A stretch of DNA of 43,143 bases. Origin: a virus. Below the pieces are notes generated by a model. It did no database searches. It was not told the DNA's origin and saw only the letters and a program-made list of their open reading frames with translations. The stretch spans positions 1 through 43,143 of IMG/VR virus record IMGVR_UViG_3300043446_002534; one strand, written 5' to 3'. Positions 13,834-22,764 of this stretch are shown here, piece by piece (position 1 is the stretch's first letter; every line of letters starts with the position of its first letter). The position numbers and the translations under genes were made by a program.

Positions 13834-15713
13834 TATCGATCGCCTCGGACGTGTATTGTTGGGAGCTCGATCGGCAACGGCATGGCGTTAACGATCGGCG
13901 CGTATTGCTGGAATTGATTGAATAGTGGCCCGCCCTCGATCGGTCTTACGGCGGCAGAATTGCGCGCCATGCGTTGTCCGAGTTGGGAGCCTTGGAATTT
14001 ATTGACGATCGCAGGCGCTAGGGCGCCAAGAATTGCGCCTCCGGCCGTGCCGCCGACTGGGCCGCCAACTGCATTGCCAATAGCCGCGCCAACTGTCGCG
14101 CCCGTGCCGGATAAATTTAAATTCTGCGCGAGGGATCTTTCTGCCGTGCCGGAGCTCTTTGGTCGAGGCAATACTGCGTCGGCCGCGCGAGCCAGGTTCC
14201 CTACGTCGCTATTGCCCTCCAGGTAAGGCACAGGAGCTTTCTGGGCGGCCTTACTGCGAATGCGGGCTGGAGATAGCTCAAAATTATTCGCGGCCTCACC
14301 GGCCGCCGGAGCCATCGCCTCTTGTACAACTTTATAATTCGCGTAGCGGCGATTTAAATCGTTCCAGGCCGTGGCGTCTTCGCCAATCAATGTACGACCC
14401 ATCGTGTCCGTTAACGCCTGGCGCATATTCGTGAGAGCGTCCAGCGTCGGCGCGTGATCTCTATGACGATTAATCGCCTTTGTTAAATCTGAATACCACG
14501 TTTGGTATTGCTGCCCGGGAAGCGTTCGCAACCCGCCATTCGTTAGATCATTATAAATATTTGAGACGACGCCGCGCTGGCTGCTATTCATTGGGCCAAG
14601 GTCGTCCGTATAGGCGCCGTGGATGCGATGAAAATCAGACAAGGCGTCTTGGTCTATGTGAATATTATTTCGACTTGTCAGGTCTCCGTATTGCTGGCGG
14701 AACATGCGCTTCGCGCCAAGCCATTCTTCTGGCGTCCAGAGGCCAACCTCCGGGTTTTGCATGTCGTAACCCATCAAGCGTGCGAATGCGCGAGACAAGG
14801 CAGGCGTCTGGGAGCGCATCACGTCCCCGGCGTGAGATCCGCCAGGTAAATTCGCTGCAACATCTTCAGCGGCCCGCAAGGAATTATTATTGAGCTCCTG
14901 CCCGGCCGTCATTGGCACGTCGTTCTGGCGCAAAATATCGATATTGCGTTCGCTGCCAGGGAAACGGCGTGTATTTTGTGCGGCGGAATTCATTGCCCTA
15001 TTCGCCGCCGCGCCGCCAGCGAATGCGCCGCCAAGGCCGCCAACAAGTTCGCCGAGGGCTTCATACGTGCGGCCCGCCTCGGGACTTATTTGACTGCCAA
15101 TTAAATGCCCGGCGCGACCAAGGCCGGAAGAAGCCGCCTCGCCTGTAGCAGCCGCCGTGGTTCCGGCGATCGTGTCTCTGGCTGCCCCGCGCGTGAGCGC
15201 GCTCACGGCCTCGCCAGCGCCGCGCGTTCCAGCTAGAACCTCCGGCGCAACGGCCGCGCCTCGAACTATCGCCCCAGGGCCTGCAACGGCCCCGACAAAA
15301 TTTCCGACTTTGCGGGTCGTATCGTAACCTTCAACTGGTGGAGGTAGGACATTCCGCTCGACCCATCCTTGCAGTCCGCTTTGCATTTTTTGACGTACAT
15401 CTGCGCCTCGCGGAACGCCCATCATTTTGGCGATCTGGTCTGCAAAGTAACCTTGCATATTCATGCCAATATCGATCGGGTTTGCTGAAGCCAGACCCGA
15501 TACGGCGCCCTTGCCAAATTCTTTTGCGTAACGCGCGAAGGAATTATCGTCAGGCGGCGCAGGCACGTTTAACGGGCGACCGTAATCGTCCAACTTTGCA
15601 GGCTGACGCGACGCCAGGATCTGCTTTGCTTTTTCAATAGCCTCATCGCGAGATCCAGCTTCAACTGGGATCGTCTCTTTGGAGCCTTTAATTGGGACAA
15701 GAAAAGTTCCCAT
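13833..15713 (-). CDS. Internal virion / DNA ejection protein
   Basis: A 626-residue protein. A short N-terminal 'VPVEAGSRDEAIEKAKQIL'-type motif (about 14-34) is followed by a long Ala/Gly region (about 130-250), a central helical region with aromatic and charged residues, and a second glycine-zipper stretch near 545-575 ('AAIGNAVGGPVGGTAGGAIL'). Gly-zipper segments can insert in membranes and are typical of podovirus ejection proteins. The TAATG overlap with its neighbour shows a packed operon. The exact family is not recognised. Confidence 0.6.
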   Translation of the reverse strand: MGTFLVPIKGSKETIPVEAGSRDEAIEKAKQILASRQPAKLDDYGRPLNVPAPPDDNSFARYAKEFGKGAVSGLASANPIDIGMNMQGYFADQIAKMMGVPRGADVRQKMQSGLQGWVERNVLPPPVEGYDTTRKVGNFVGAVAGPGAIVRGAAVAPEVLAGTRGAGEAVSALTRGAARDTIAGTTAAATGEAASSGLGRAGHLIGSQISPEAGRTYEALGELVGGLGGAFAGGAAANRAMNSAAQNTRRFPGSERNIDILRQNDVPMTAGQELNNNSLRAAEDVAANLPGGSHAGDVMRSQTPALSRAFARLMGYDMQNPEVGLWTPEEWLGAKRMFRQQYGDLTSRNNIHIDQDALSDFHRIHGAYTDDLGPMNSSQRGVVSNIYNDLTNGGLRTLPGQQYQTWYSDLTKAINRHRDHAPTLDALTNMRQALTDTMGRTLIGEDATAWNDLNRRYANYKVVQEAMAPAAGEAANNFELSPARIRSKAAQKAPVPYLEGNSDVGNLARAADAVLPRPKSSGTAERSLAQNLNLSGTGATVGAAIGNAVGGPVGGTAGGAILGALAPAIVNKFQGSQLGQRMARNSAAVRPIEGGPLFNQFQQYAPIVNAMPLPIELPTIHVRGDR

Positions 15714-17326
15714 TATTGAACCTCAACGACGCCATCTACGTCGATCTCAGGAGATTGCGCAGGAGAAGCCGGGCTGTAAGGCGGGACGTATGGGACGTCC
15801 GCGTCATGGAATTTTACGTTTGCGCGCTGCGCATGAAGATCTAGCTCTGCCTGGAGATGTTGCGGAAGCATTGAGAAATCGCCCGCGATGTCGCTCTTAC
15901 GCAACGCCGTCTTGCGCGCGATTTCTTGCGCCGTAGCGTGACCAGATGGGAGGAGCGTCGGGTAGCGTTGCGCAAATTCATTCATGCCGATCGCCGCGCC
16001 GCTTTCTTCACGTAGCGTGCCGATCAAGAATAAATAAGCCGCGTCAAACCAGGCGCGAGATTTTTCATCCGGCAGAGCTTCCCAGAATTGTTGCGCCGTC
16101 AAACCAGAATTTTGCATAGAGCGGATTACGCCATCCATTTGCGATGGCAGTTGAGAATTTTGCGTAAAATTCTGAAGCGTCGCCTCGGCGTCTAATTTTG
16201 CGCGAGCGTATTTATAAGCCTTACCTTGCGCTTCAGTTGGCGCCGCTGATGGCTTCGGCGAACCGAAACGCATTTCTTTTGGCGCCGCCGGCGCGGCAGT
16301 CGGTTGCGGGCCGACAATCATTGGGGGCGCCGTAAGCGCGTCAGTCGGCATTGGAGGAGGCGTTGAAGGGCGCGTGGGCGCAACAACGACTGGAGCCGGC
16401 GAGGACGTCGCCGGGGCAGAGAAGCCGTCACTGCGAGGTATCGTGGACACAGGCGCAGGAGCGGGAGAATTGTTGTATAAATCTGGCGCGCGGTTGCCGC
16501 GTTGAGGGACAACGACATGCTCTCCAGTTCCGCGATCTTCGTATTCAATATCCTTTTGCGGGTAGAGTTTTGATTTGACGGCCTCGAATAAAGCCGCATC
16601 GTCAGGAGATAATTGCCCGCCTTGATCCTGCTTCTTCTTTGACAGCGTAACGAATAGGCTGTCAGGATTTTTCATAGGATCTAATTTGAGCTCATTCTCA
16701 GCCTTCGCGCGATCAATCTCGATTTTATTTGGCACGTCTGCTTTATCAACGAGAATATCGCCCTGCGCCTTTGCAGCTTGATTGGCGTCATTAATACGTA
16801 TCGTGGCATTTGTTCCCGCCGTGTCGTTTGGCCCCAAGACTGTAGAGTTCGTTGGATTGCCGCCATACAATGTGTAGTTGAGGCGTTGCTGATTTTCTGG
16901 ACCGTGCATTAAGCCAATAGCGCCAGAGCCGCGACCAAAAGCGTTCGTTGCATCAGTTGCGCTATTCGCGAATAATTGCGTTGCGCCAACGTATCTCGCC
17001 GACGCGTCGGGTATATTCACAATTGCCGGAGCATTTGAACCGGCAGGCGTTGCGTTAGAATGCCCTTGACTGTAGCGCGCGCGCTCTAATTCAGCGGCCG
17101 CTTTCGACGCCGCGTCACGACCGCCATATTCTTGTTCGTCTAATTTTCGCTTCGCTTCTGTCGCTGCGACATAAGCTAAATTTTTATCATGCTGATCCAT
17201 TAACAATTGGCGCTTTAATTCATTCCCGCCGCCAAAGGCGCTCGCAAGCGTAGCGCCGAGAGATTGGCCCTGGTTGAATAAAGTGCTTGTGTAATTTCCG
17301 CCGTAATCGACTTGCATTTGCGCCAT
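15713..17326 (-). CDS. Internal virion protein
   Basis: A 537-residue protein from the ATG at 17326, one base after the preceding stop; a GTG at 17356 would overlap that gene. The N-terminal part is Ala/Gly-rich with a charged helix (KRQLLMDQHDKNLAYVAATE). The middle is Pro/Ala-rich and probably disordered. The C-terminal 170 residues look folded ('WFDAAYLFLIGTLREESGAA', 'EFAQRYPTLLPSGHATAQEI'), a pattern I associate with phage structural proteins. It is likely packaged in the head or injected. No catalytic motif is seen. Confidence 0.55.
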   Translation of the reverse strand: MAQMQVDYGGNYTSTLFNQGQSLGATLASAFGGGNELKRQLLMDQHDKNLAYVAATEAKRKLDEQEYGGRDAASKAAAELERARYSQGHSNATPAGSNAPAIVNIPDASARYVGATQLFANSATDATNAFGRGSGAIGLMHGPENQQRLNYTLYGGNPTNSTVLGPNDTAGTNATIRINDANQAAKAQGDILVDKADVPNKIEIDRAKAENELKLDPMKNPDSLFVTLSKKKQDQGGQLSPDDAALFEAVKSKLYPQKDIEYEDRGTGEHVVVPQRGNRAPDLYNNSPAPAPVSTIPRSDGFSAPATSSPAPVVVAPTRPSTPPPMPTDALTAPPMIVGPQPTAAPAAPKEMRFGSPKPSAAPTEAQGKAYKYARAKLDAEATLQNFTQNSQLPSQMDGVIRSMQNSGLTAQQFWEALPDEKSRAWFDAAYLFLIGTLREESGAAIGMNEFAQRYPTLLPSGHATAQEIARKTALRKSDIAGDFSMLPQHLQAELDLHAQRANVKFHDADVPYVPPYSPASPAQSPEIDVDGVVEVQ

Positions 17327-17327
17327 G

Positions 17328-18041
17328 TTAGAAGCCCATCCCTCCGCCGCCGCCACCCATGCCGCTCAAGGCGCCGCCTAAAGACGAAAGGCCCATAGAC
17401 ATAGGAGACTGGCGATAATAAATTTGTTCTGGTTCAATCGCTTTTTCGACGCCGTAAGCAGCAAGACTGCCTTTGCGAAAATTATTGAACATATTTATAT
17501 CGGCCGCGCTTCTAGCGAAGGCCAAAGGAACAACTGTGCCAAGACCGCCCATGCTATTCCCGTAAGCGCCCACAGTAGCCATGCCGCGAATAAGATCGCG
17601 CGTATTGGCCGTCGCATTATTTAAACGACGCGCGAGGTCTGACGTGAATTGCTGATCGCCGCCTCCTTGACCAGTCAATGTCCCGGCTTGTGATCCAGCG
17701 CGAATTGCTGCGTCAGACGCGCTCGGCGCAGACGAAGAGGCTGACGTGCCTTGAGCGTAAGCGTCGTTGAGACGATCGCCTTCCTGCATAAGAGTATTTT
17801 TTTGCGCGATGTTAGATACGTCTCCGTAAAGCGTATTCAGTCGCGACGTGTCGGCGCCATTGCGAAGATCTTCCTGGCGCTGACGTTCTTGCATGCGAAA
17901 CGCATTCTGCATCGCATACCATTTATGTAACGCCTCTTGTTGCTTCTGGTGCGCCTTTTTGCGCCCTTGCAAGTCCATCAACCCGCCAGCTAATCCCGCG
18001 CCAGTACCGGCCAGGCTGCCTATTAATTCCATGCCGCCCAT
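17328..18041 (-). CDS. Internal virion protein
   Basis: A 237-residue protein. It starts with a Gly-rich hydrophobic helix ('IGSLAGTGAGLAGGLMDLQG'), continues with a Gln/Arg-rich amphipathic helix ('KKAHQKQQEALHKWYAMQN'), and ends with a Gly-rich tail (six Gly then MGF). The hydrophobic N-terminus followed by a coiled region resembles small podovirus internal proteins such as the gp14-like class, which is inference from composition and position. The start overlaps the preceding stop (TAATG). Confidence 0.55.
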   Translation of the reverse strand: MGGMELIGSLAGTGAGLAGGLMDLQGRKKAHQKQQEALHKWYAMQNAFRMQERQRQEDLRNGADTSRLNTLYGDVSNIAQKNTLMQEGDRLNDAYAQGTSASSSAPSASDAAIRAGSQAGTLTGQGGGDQQFTSDLARRLNNATANTRDLIRGMATVGAYGNSMGGLGTVVPLAFARSAADINMFNNFRKGSLAAYGVEKAIEPEQIYYRQSPMSMGLSSLGGALSGMGGGGGGMGF

Positions 18042-18694
18042 TAGCTGATAACCTTTCCTGCGTTGCCATAGCCGGACGTTTGTGGAACGCCGCCCATAAA
18101 CCCGCCGCCGCTACCGTTTTGCATTGCTTTGAGCGCATTCGCCATGCCGGAGGTTCCGACATTAAATAAATTCGCCATTGCGCCGGATAAATCTGGCGGC
18201 CCCATTGGGATATTCTGAATGCTGTTAAGAGACGCCGTCAAAGCCATATCTGGGTCGTTTGTGGCGTAGAGTTGTTGCTCTGCGTTTTGCTTGTCGTTTG
18301 CAACGCGCGTGCGAAGATCGGCCGTGGCGTTATCTATTTTCGCATTCATGTTCGCTATAGCGGCGTCGTTTTGTCTTACGAGATCGGCCGTCATGTCAGC
18401 CGCTGCGCTCGAGCGCAGCGTTCCTGCGTCAGCTAAACGATATGTCAATTCTTTATTAGCGTCGGCGTATTGACGTTGGATTTGCGGGAAATAAACGTCG
18501 CGCGCGCCACGCTGGTATCTTTTATAAAAAGTATCATTAGGGTTCATCAATTGCGAGAATTGACGATCAATAATTCCGCGACCTTCTCTAATTCTTTGCT
18601 GTCGCAAATTCTCGCGATCGCGCGCATCGGCAGCTTGCAGGAACTGCATGTACATGCCGGTTTGATCGCCTGACGAGACGCCACCACCACCCAT
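18041..18694 (-). CDS. Internal virion protein
   Basis: A 217-residue protein with a Gly-rich start and a long amphipathic helical region ('AADARDRENLRQQRIREGRG', 'FPQIQRQYADANKELTYRLA'). It likely acts with the next two proteins as a set of ejection or internal head proteins. AAGGAG lies 7 bases before the ATG. No specific family is recognised. Confidence 0.55.
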   Translation of the reverse strand: MGGGGVSSGDQTGMYMQFLQAADARDRENLRQQRIREGRGIIDRQFSQLMNPNDTFYKRYQRGARDVYFPQIQRQYADANKELTYRLADAGTLRSSAAADMTADLVRQNDAAIANMNAKIDNATADLRTRVANDKQNAEQQLYATNDPDMALTASLNSIQNIPMGPPDLSGAMANLFNVGTSGMANALKAMQNGSGGGFMGGVPQTSGYGNAGKVIS

Positions 18695-18696
18695 TA

Positions 18697-19209
18697 TTAT
18701 AACTCCTTAGACATAATATAGCCGGTGAGTTTAAACCCGGCTTTGCCGAGTGAATTCCCCAAACTATGTACGTGATCGCCGCCATTATTTACTGGCGCAA
18801 AAAATGCGCAGGCTTGTTCGTCCTGGGCGATATGAAGGGCCGTGCTTATCAGCATCCGCCCGATTAAAGTTCGACGATATTTTTTCGTGACAAAAATATT
18901 TTGTAAAATAGCAATTGGTTTTTTACTAAATGAATTATCGTAAGAATAAGAAATTCCGCCAACAACCTCATCGCCAATGCAGGCGACAATGTGGGGTAAG
19001 TACATATTCTCGAGCACCATCGTCAGATATTTTTCTGACGCAACCTCAGAATATTCGACGCCAAAGTGCGCATATTTTGACGTCTCGAATTGCTCCTTGC
19101 CGAGCTTAACCAAGGCCGGAACGTCCGCCACGGTAGCCATGCGGAGCTCTAAACCTTCTGGTTCAAGACGTGATTTTTTACGAATTTCGACTGATGGGAC
19201 GTCGAGCAT
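18697..19209 (-). CDS. GNAT-family N-acetyltransferase
   Basis: A 170-residue protein with GNAT features: beta-strand/helix starts 'LRMATVADVPALVKLG', the acetyl-CoA loop 'NIFVTKKYRRTLIGRMLIST' (the Q/RxxGxG/A position), and a C-terminal 'AGFKLTGYIMSKEL' strand. GNAT enzymes transfer acetyl from acetyl-CoA to amines of proteins or small molecules. A single acetyltransferase between tail-tube and internal virion genes is found in several podoviruses, so it may modify a virion or host protein. The start at 19209 has AGGTGG upstream. A TTG at 19239 is less likely. Confidence 0.75.
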   Translation of the reverse strand: MLDVPSVEIRKKSRLEPEGLELRMATVADVPALVKLGKEQFETSKYAHFGVEYSEVASEKYLTMVLENMYLPHIVACIGDEVVGGISYSYDNSFSKKPIAILQNIFVTKKYRRTLIGRMLISTALHIAQDEQACAFFAPVNNGGDHVHSLGNSLGKAGFKLTGYIMSKEL

Positions 19210-19211
19210 AA

Positions 19212-19271
19212 GCCACCTGGGTAAGCACGCCGGAGCCAATCCCAGCCGTCAGGTGGCCGCTCAAAAGAGCG
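19212..19271 (-). other. Inverted repeats in front of the GNAT gene
   Basis: GCCACCTG (19212-19219) and CAGGTGGC (19250-19257) form a perfect 8-bp long-range stem. The short hairpin CGCTC-AAAA-GAGCG (19258-19271) lies next to it. The stem covers the AGGTGG ribosome site of the GNAT gene, so folding could reduce its translation. No T-run is present. Confidence 0.4.
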
Positions 19272-19289
19272 AATAGTCGCTGTATAACC

Positions 19290-21518
19290 TTATTCACTGT
19301 CGTTTCCAAGGTTATAGTGCAGGGCGCAATTACTCAAAATCGCCGGCCCAGTCGTATTATTATAGAACCTCATAGACAAATGTGAGGCGAAGGCCGTCAT
19401 TTCATATCGGCCCTTATTCCATGTTGAAGCAGAAATAGGGTTCGCGGGGTCGCTCGGGATGACATGCGCCACAAGCTCTTCAGCTTCCGGGTTATCAAAA
19501 TTAGTCCCGACTGACACGTCCCAAGAGCCTTGAGCCGTCACGTCAATGGCCGTGTAGGCTTTTAAATGCCCTGGTTTACCGCCGTCATGGTAAGGCAGCC
19601 TAATCTCAACGCCACAATTATCGTAAGCCTCTCCATCAACGCCGCCGTATAAATAAAGATCATCCCCAGACCTAACGAACACGCGATCGCCAGCGACGAC
19701 TAAGTAATCAATGTTGAATGTCGTTTTATAAACGCTCCAGGCCGTAATATTTGGGCCTGGGAAGGCCGACAAAACCATAATCTCGCGTGGGAAGGCGAGC
19801 CAGAAACGACCGACAACCGGCTCCAATATAGCGCGCGCATTATTATAAAAATTACTTGTTGGAGACGTAGCCATCGGCTCCATCATGCGCGCCGTCGCAG
19901 CGTATTTTTTTGGAAGGGCGCGAACGTAATCATCAATCGGGCTGCCTATGTCAGACACAGCCGCGCTATTTGAAAGATCTCGAGCTTTTAAAGATCTTAT
20001 GCCGGAAGAGGCCAAGAAAAGAATATCGCCGCTGCCGTATTGTTGAACTGACCAGGGCGCCCTTGTGCCAGTCGCGCGAAGGATCTGACCCAACGCGGCC
20101 TGTTTCGGGTCTGACGTCACGCTCCAGATTTGCGTTGTGTATTCCGACAAGAGGGCGAGTTTGTCGTAATAAATCTCAATGCCTTTTAAAACGGCCGAGG
20201 AGCCCTCTTGGAGGCTTACGTTTATGTAGCCCGCGCCAGTGCGCGACGTGTCATTCGGATCAGTAGCCGGCTGCCAAAGAAACCCATTTTCAGTTGCAGA
20301 GAAGCGAAGATATTTATCGCCGACAGTGTACATCTTGCTTTTATATGCGCGAACAAAAAGCCCCATGCCGGAGCCTTCAGTTTCTTGATACGAATTAATG
20401 TTAGGGTTTGCTTTAGTTGTCCATGACCAAGTGCCATCAATATTTTGAAGCAATTCGTCATTTACTTTTTCGCGCGTGTCAAAATAGTAATGCGGATTAA
20501 CTAATTTTGGCGTGAGGCCCCAAAGTATCCATTTATCTACACGCCACTCATAAATATCGCCAGTGTCAGTCGCTTTATAAACGTCACCCGTGGCGCCAGT
20601 AGCTGGTCGCGCAGCGAGTGTGCCTTGCGCAGTTGGGACAGGCGCTTGACCTTGCCACAATATCCAGCCGCTTGTTTTCCACTCGTAATAATTTTTATTT
20701 GTAGTGTTATAAAAAGCCGTGCCGTCGATATAAGCCTTCGGCAGTGTCGTCACGGCATGATCGGCGACAAATGGCTCCCAAAATTTATTCTTCGTAATAT
20801 AATTTAGTTTTTCATTGTAATTATAATACGTAGTTTTTTCCATTTGATTAGATGGTAAAAACGCGCCGGAATTTTGAATGTCGCTTCCGCCTGGCGTTGT
20901 CGTCTGCAATATCCAGTCGCTGCCAACAACTTTATACCATTTATTATTTGTCAGATTGTGGAACCACTCATTGGAATACCCGCGCGCAGGGAGAGCGGCC
21001 GCGCGTTTATCGGCCGCCCAATCACGCCAATTAGTTTGCTTCCAAACTTTAATCGAACCGTCAGGAAGAGAATACGTCGTCCCGTCCGGCACGCCAGCCG
21101 GGAGTGTGGCGCCTTGCTCCGCGCCCGTTGGCGGGGATGGGCTCGGGTCATACAGAGTGACGTAGAGTTTGCTATCGAATACCTCATAATCTGAGAGAAC
21201 TGACGTGGGTGAGGTATTTGGCAGGCGATGGTATTCTAACGTAACGTCGTCAGGAGATTTATTTGTTGTCGGATCTTTTAAGCCTGGATTTGCTGGCGAT
21301 GTGTTCTTTGTGAAAACAACAACCGTCGGGCCAATAGCCGCCAAACCAAATGTGCCAGTAACAGTGGCGACTTTCACAAATGCGCGCCGCTTTACAATTT
21401 CGCCGCCAGGAGAAATTGCAGCATTTACTAATTTTGTTAAAGATCCCGCCGGCGCCGTTAGAATGCTTTTTCTAACATCAAGCCCGGCTTTGAAATCCTC
21501 GACAAGAAAATAACTCAT
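19290..21518 (-). CDS. Tail tube / nozzle protein (T7 gp12-like)
   Basis: A 742-residue, beta-rich protein with a podovirus tail-nozzle start (DFKAGLDVRKSILTAPAGSL; 'G.D.R....AP.G.L....NA...PGGE'), which is strongly typical of tail tubular protein B-like proteins. The middle contains repeated short 'W.Y/K...WI' units ('YEWKTSGWILW', 'YEWRVDKWILW') likely forming insertion domains. The C-terminal half has 'VSLQEGSSAVLKGIEIYYDK' and 'GDILFLASSGIRSLKARDLS', features of the nozzle beta-propeller. It would form the tail tube below the adaptor encoded just upstream. The TGATG overlap shows coupling. Confidence 0.75.
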   Translation of the reverse strand: MSYFLVEDFKAGLDVRKSILTAPAGSLTKLVNAAISPGGEIVKRRAFVKVATVTGTFGLAAIGPTVVVFTKNTSPANPGLKDPTTNKSPDDVTLEYHRLPNTSPTSVLSDYEVFDSKLYVTLYDPSPSPPTGAEQGATLPAGVPDGTTYSLPDGSIKVWKQTNWRDWAADKRAAALPARGYSNEWFHNLTNNKWYKVVGSDWILQTTTPGGSDIQNSGAFLPSNQMEKTTYYNYNEKLNYITKNKFWEPFVADHAVTTLPKAYIDGTAFYNTTNKNYYEWKTSGWILWQGQAPVPTAQGTLAARPATGATGDVYKATDTGDIYEWRVDKWILWGLTPKLVNPHYYFDTREKVNDELLQNIDGTWSWTTKANPNINSYQETEGSGMGLFVRAYKSKMYTVGDKYLRFSATENGFLWQPATDPNDTSRTGAGYINVSLQEGSSAVLKGIEIYYDKLALLSEYTTQIWSVTSDPKQAALGQILRATGTRAPWSVQQYGSGDILFLASSGIRSLKARDLSNSAAVSDIGSPIDDYVRALPKKYAATARMMEPMATSPTSNFYNNARAILEPVVGRFWLAFPREIMVLSAFPGPNITAWSVYKTTFNIDYLVVAGDRVFVRSGDDLYLYGGVDGEAYDNCGVEIRLPYHDGGKPGHLKAYTAIDVTAQGSWDVSVGTNFDNPEAEELVAHVIPSDPANPISASTWNKGRYEMTAFASHLSMRFYNNTTGPAILSNCALHYNLGNDSE

Positions 21519-22225
21519 CAGACAACAATCCTAGTGCGATGCGACATGACGTAAGGCGATCTAACTGATCCAAATGTTGAAACTTTTTGTTTGTCGGAAT
21601 TTGTATTCGCTAATAATTTTTGCAAATGACGCTGGGCCTTTTGTTGCTTTGGCCCTGCGCCTTCATTCTTAGCCTCGCCCATAATTTCAGCGGCGGCAAA
21701 AAGCGCAATCAATGTCGCGTCCAGTGTACACGTATCTGTATCTTCCACCATGCCGTTTAATTTGTATTGCCCCTTCAATCGCAAGAAGCCCGCCTTCGAC
21801 GGTGTCGGCCAGACGCGGATCTTTGTAGCGTGAGGAGAAGCAGGGTCAGTGACAATGTCCCAAAACTCAGGACGAGATCCTTTAGAAGGCGCAATGCCCG
21901 TGGGAGGTATTGCGTCTTCTGGTATTTTAAATTTAACAGGCGTCCAATTTGGGTCAGAGACCGCCTCCGACGTCCACCACACAGTGTGAATTTGGTCAAA
22001 TTCAACATCAGTCGGGAATGCAGCGTCGGCCTGGTTAGCGCCAATCGACACGTCCCATCGCGTTGCAATTTGCGGCCAGTCAAAGGCCGTCCATAATTCA
22101 TACTGCGTGCGACGAATTACGTGCTTCAAACGATCAAGCGTATTCAATCCTTGAGCGACAGACAAAGAATGCCCCGCCTCCGCTCTGACCATAGAGACCA
22201 ATGTCGAAAGAGAAGCATGTTGCAT
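21518..22225 (-). CDS. Head-tail adaptor (T7 gp11-like tail tubular protein A)
   Basis: A 235-residue protein in the expected place between capsid-associated genes and the nozzle. It has a helical start ('LSTLVSMVRAEAGHSLSVA', 'LDRLKHVIRRTQYELWTAFD') followed by a beta-rich part ending with 'KIRVWPTPSKAGFLRLKGQY'. This helix-then-beta layout with 'P.P....L.L.Y' is typical of podovirus adaptor proteins that join portal and nozzle. It ends overlapping the nozzle start. Confidence 0.7.
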   Translation of the reverse strand: MQHASLSTLVSMVRAEAGHSLSVAQGLNTLDRLKHVIRRTQYELWTAFDWPQIATRWDVSIGANQADAAFPTDVEFDQIHTVWWTSEAVSDPNWTPVKFKIPEDAIPPTGIAPSKGSRPEFWDIVTDPASPHATKIRVWPTPSKAGFLRLKGQYKLNGMVEDTDTCTLDATLIALFAAAEIMGEAKNEGAGPKQQKAQRHLQKLLANTNSDKQKVSTFGSVRSPYVMSHRTRIVV

Positions 22226-22237
22226 TCTTGTCGCCTT

Positions 22238-22639
22238 TTAATTGAACGGAAGATCTTTAGGCGCCTTCGCGGCGGGCTTTTCTGCTTTGGCGACGATTGG
22301 TTCGACAATGCCTTTATCGGCCGGATCTAAGTCAATCGGGTTGCGCCAAAGAGGAATTTGATCCGGCAATTTCGCGCCTGGCATATCTAATTCCATCTGG
22401 GGATTTTTACCTGGGTAAACGTCTTCAACTGTCGGGCCGTAAATTAAACGCAAGCGTTCTTTTTCTTGCTTGGCGGTCTGATTAACGCGAGCGATTGGCT
22501 TTATTTCAACAACTGCGTCTTCACCATGAATAAATCGTATGACGTCAATCTCAGGCCATGAAACAGGATTAAAATTATCGCGGGGAACGACGTAGCCTAA
22601 ATCGCCAGCAAGTCGAACCATTGCGCTACAAAACATCAT
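22238..22639 (-). CDS. Hypothetical head protein
   Basis: A 133-residue protein from the ATG at 22639, which has AGGAGAG seven bases upstream; GTG at 22645 is possible. It has 'AGDLGYVVPRDNFNPVSWPE' near the N-terminus and a Lys/Ala/Pro tail (AKAEKPAAKAPKDLPFN). It lies between capsid and adaptor genes, so it is probably a minor head or head-completion protein. The family is not recognised. Confidence 0.5.
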   Translation of the reverse strand: MMFCSAMVRLAGDLGYVVPRDNFNPVSWPEIDVIRFIHGEDAVVEIKPIARVNQTAKQEKERLRLIYGPTVEDVYPGKNPQMELDMPGAKLPDQIPLWRNPIDLDPADKGIVEPIVAKAEKPAAKAPKDLPFN

Positions 22640-22679
22640 TGGCACTCTCTCCTATTTTTAAATTGCACCCTATTAAGCG

Positions 22680-22749
22680 AGTGACGTGTCGAGGCGATCG
22701 TCACGTCACTCTGTCGCGTATTGGGAGAGTGCAGCCAACCAATACGCGA
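22680..22749 (-). terminator. Double hairpin downstream of the major capsid gene
   Basis: Two perfect inverted repeats lie in the 120-base gap after the capsid stop: TCGCGTATTGG/CCAATACGCGA (22714-22724 with 22739-22749, 11 bp) and AGTGACGTG/CACGTCACT (22680-22688 with 22702-22710, 9 bp). No T-run follows on the minus strand, so this could be a partial terminator or an mRNA 3' stabiliser that sets capsid mRNA levels. Confidence 0.6.
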
Positions 22750-22764
22750 CTTTCTTTTCACTTA

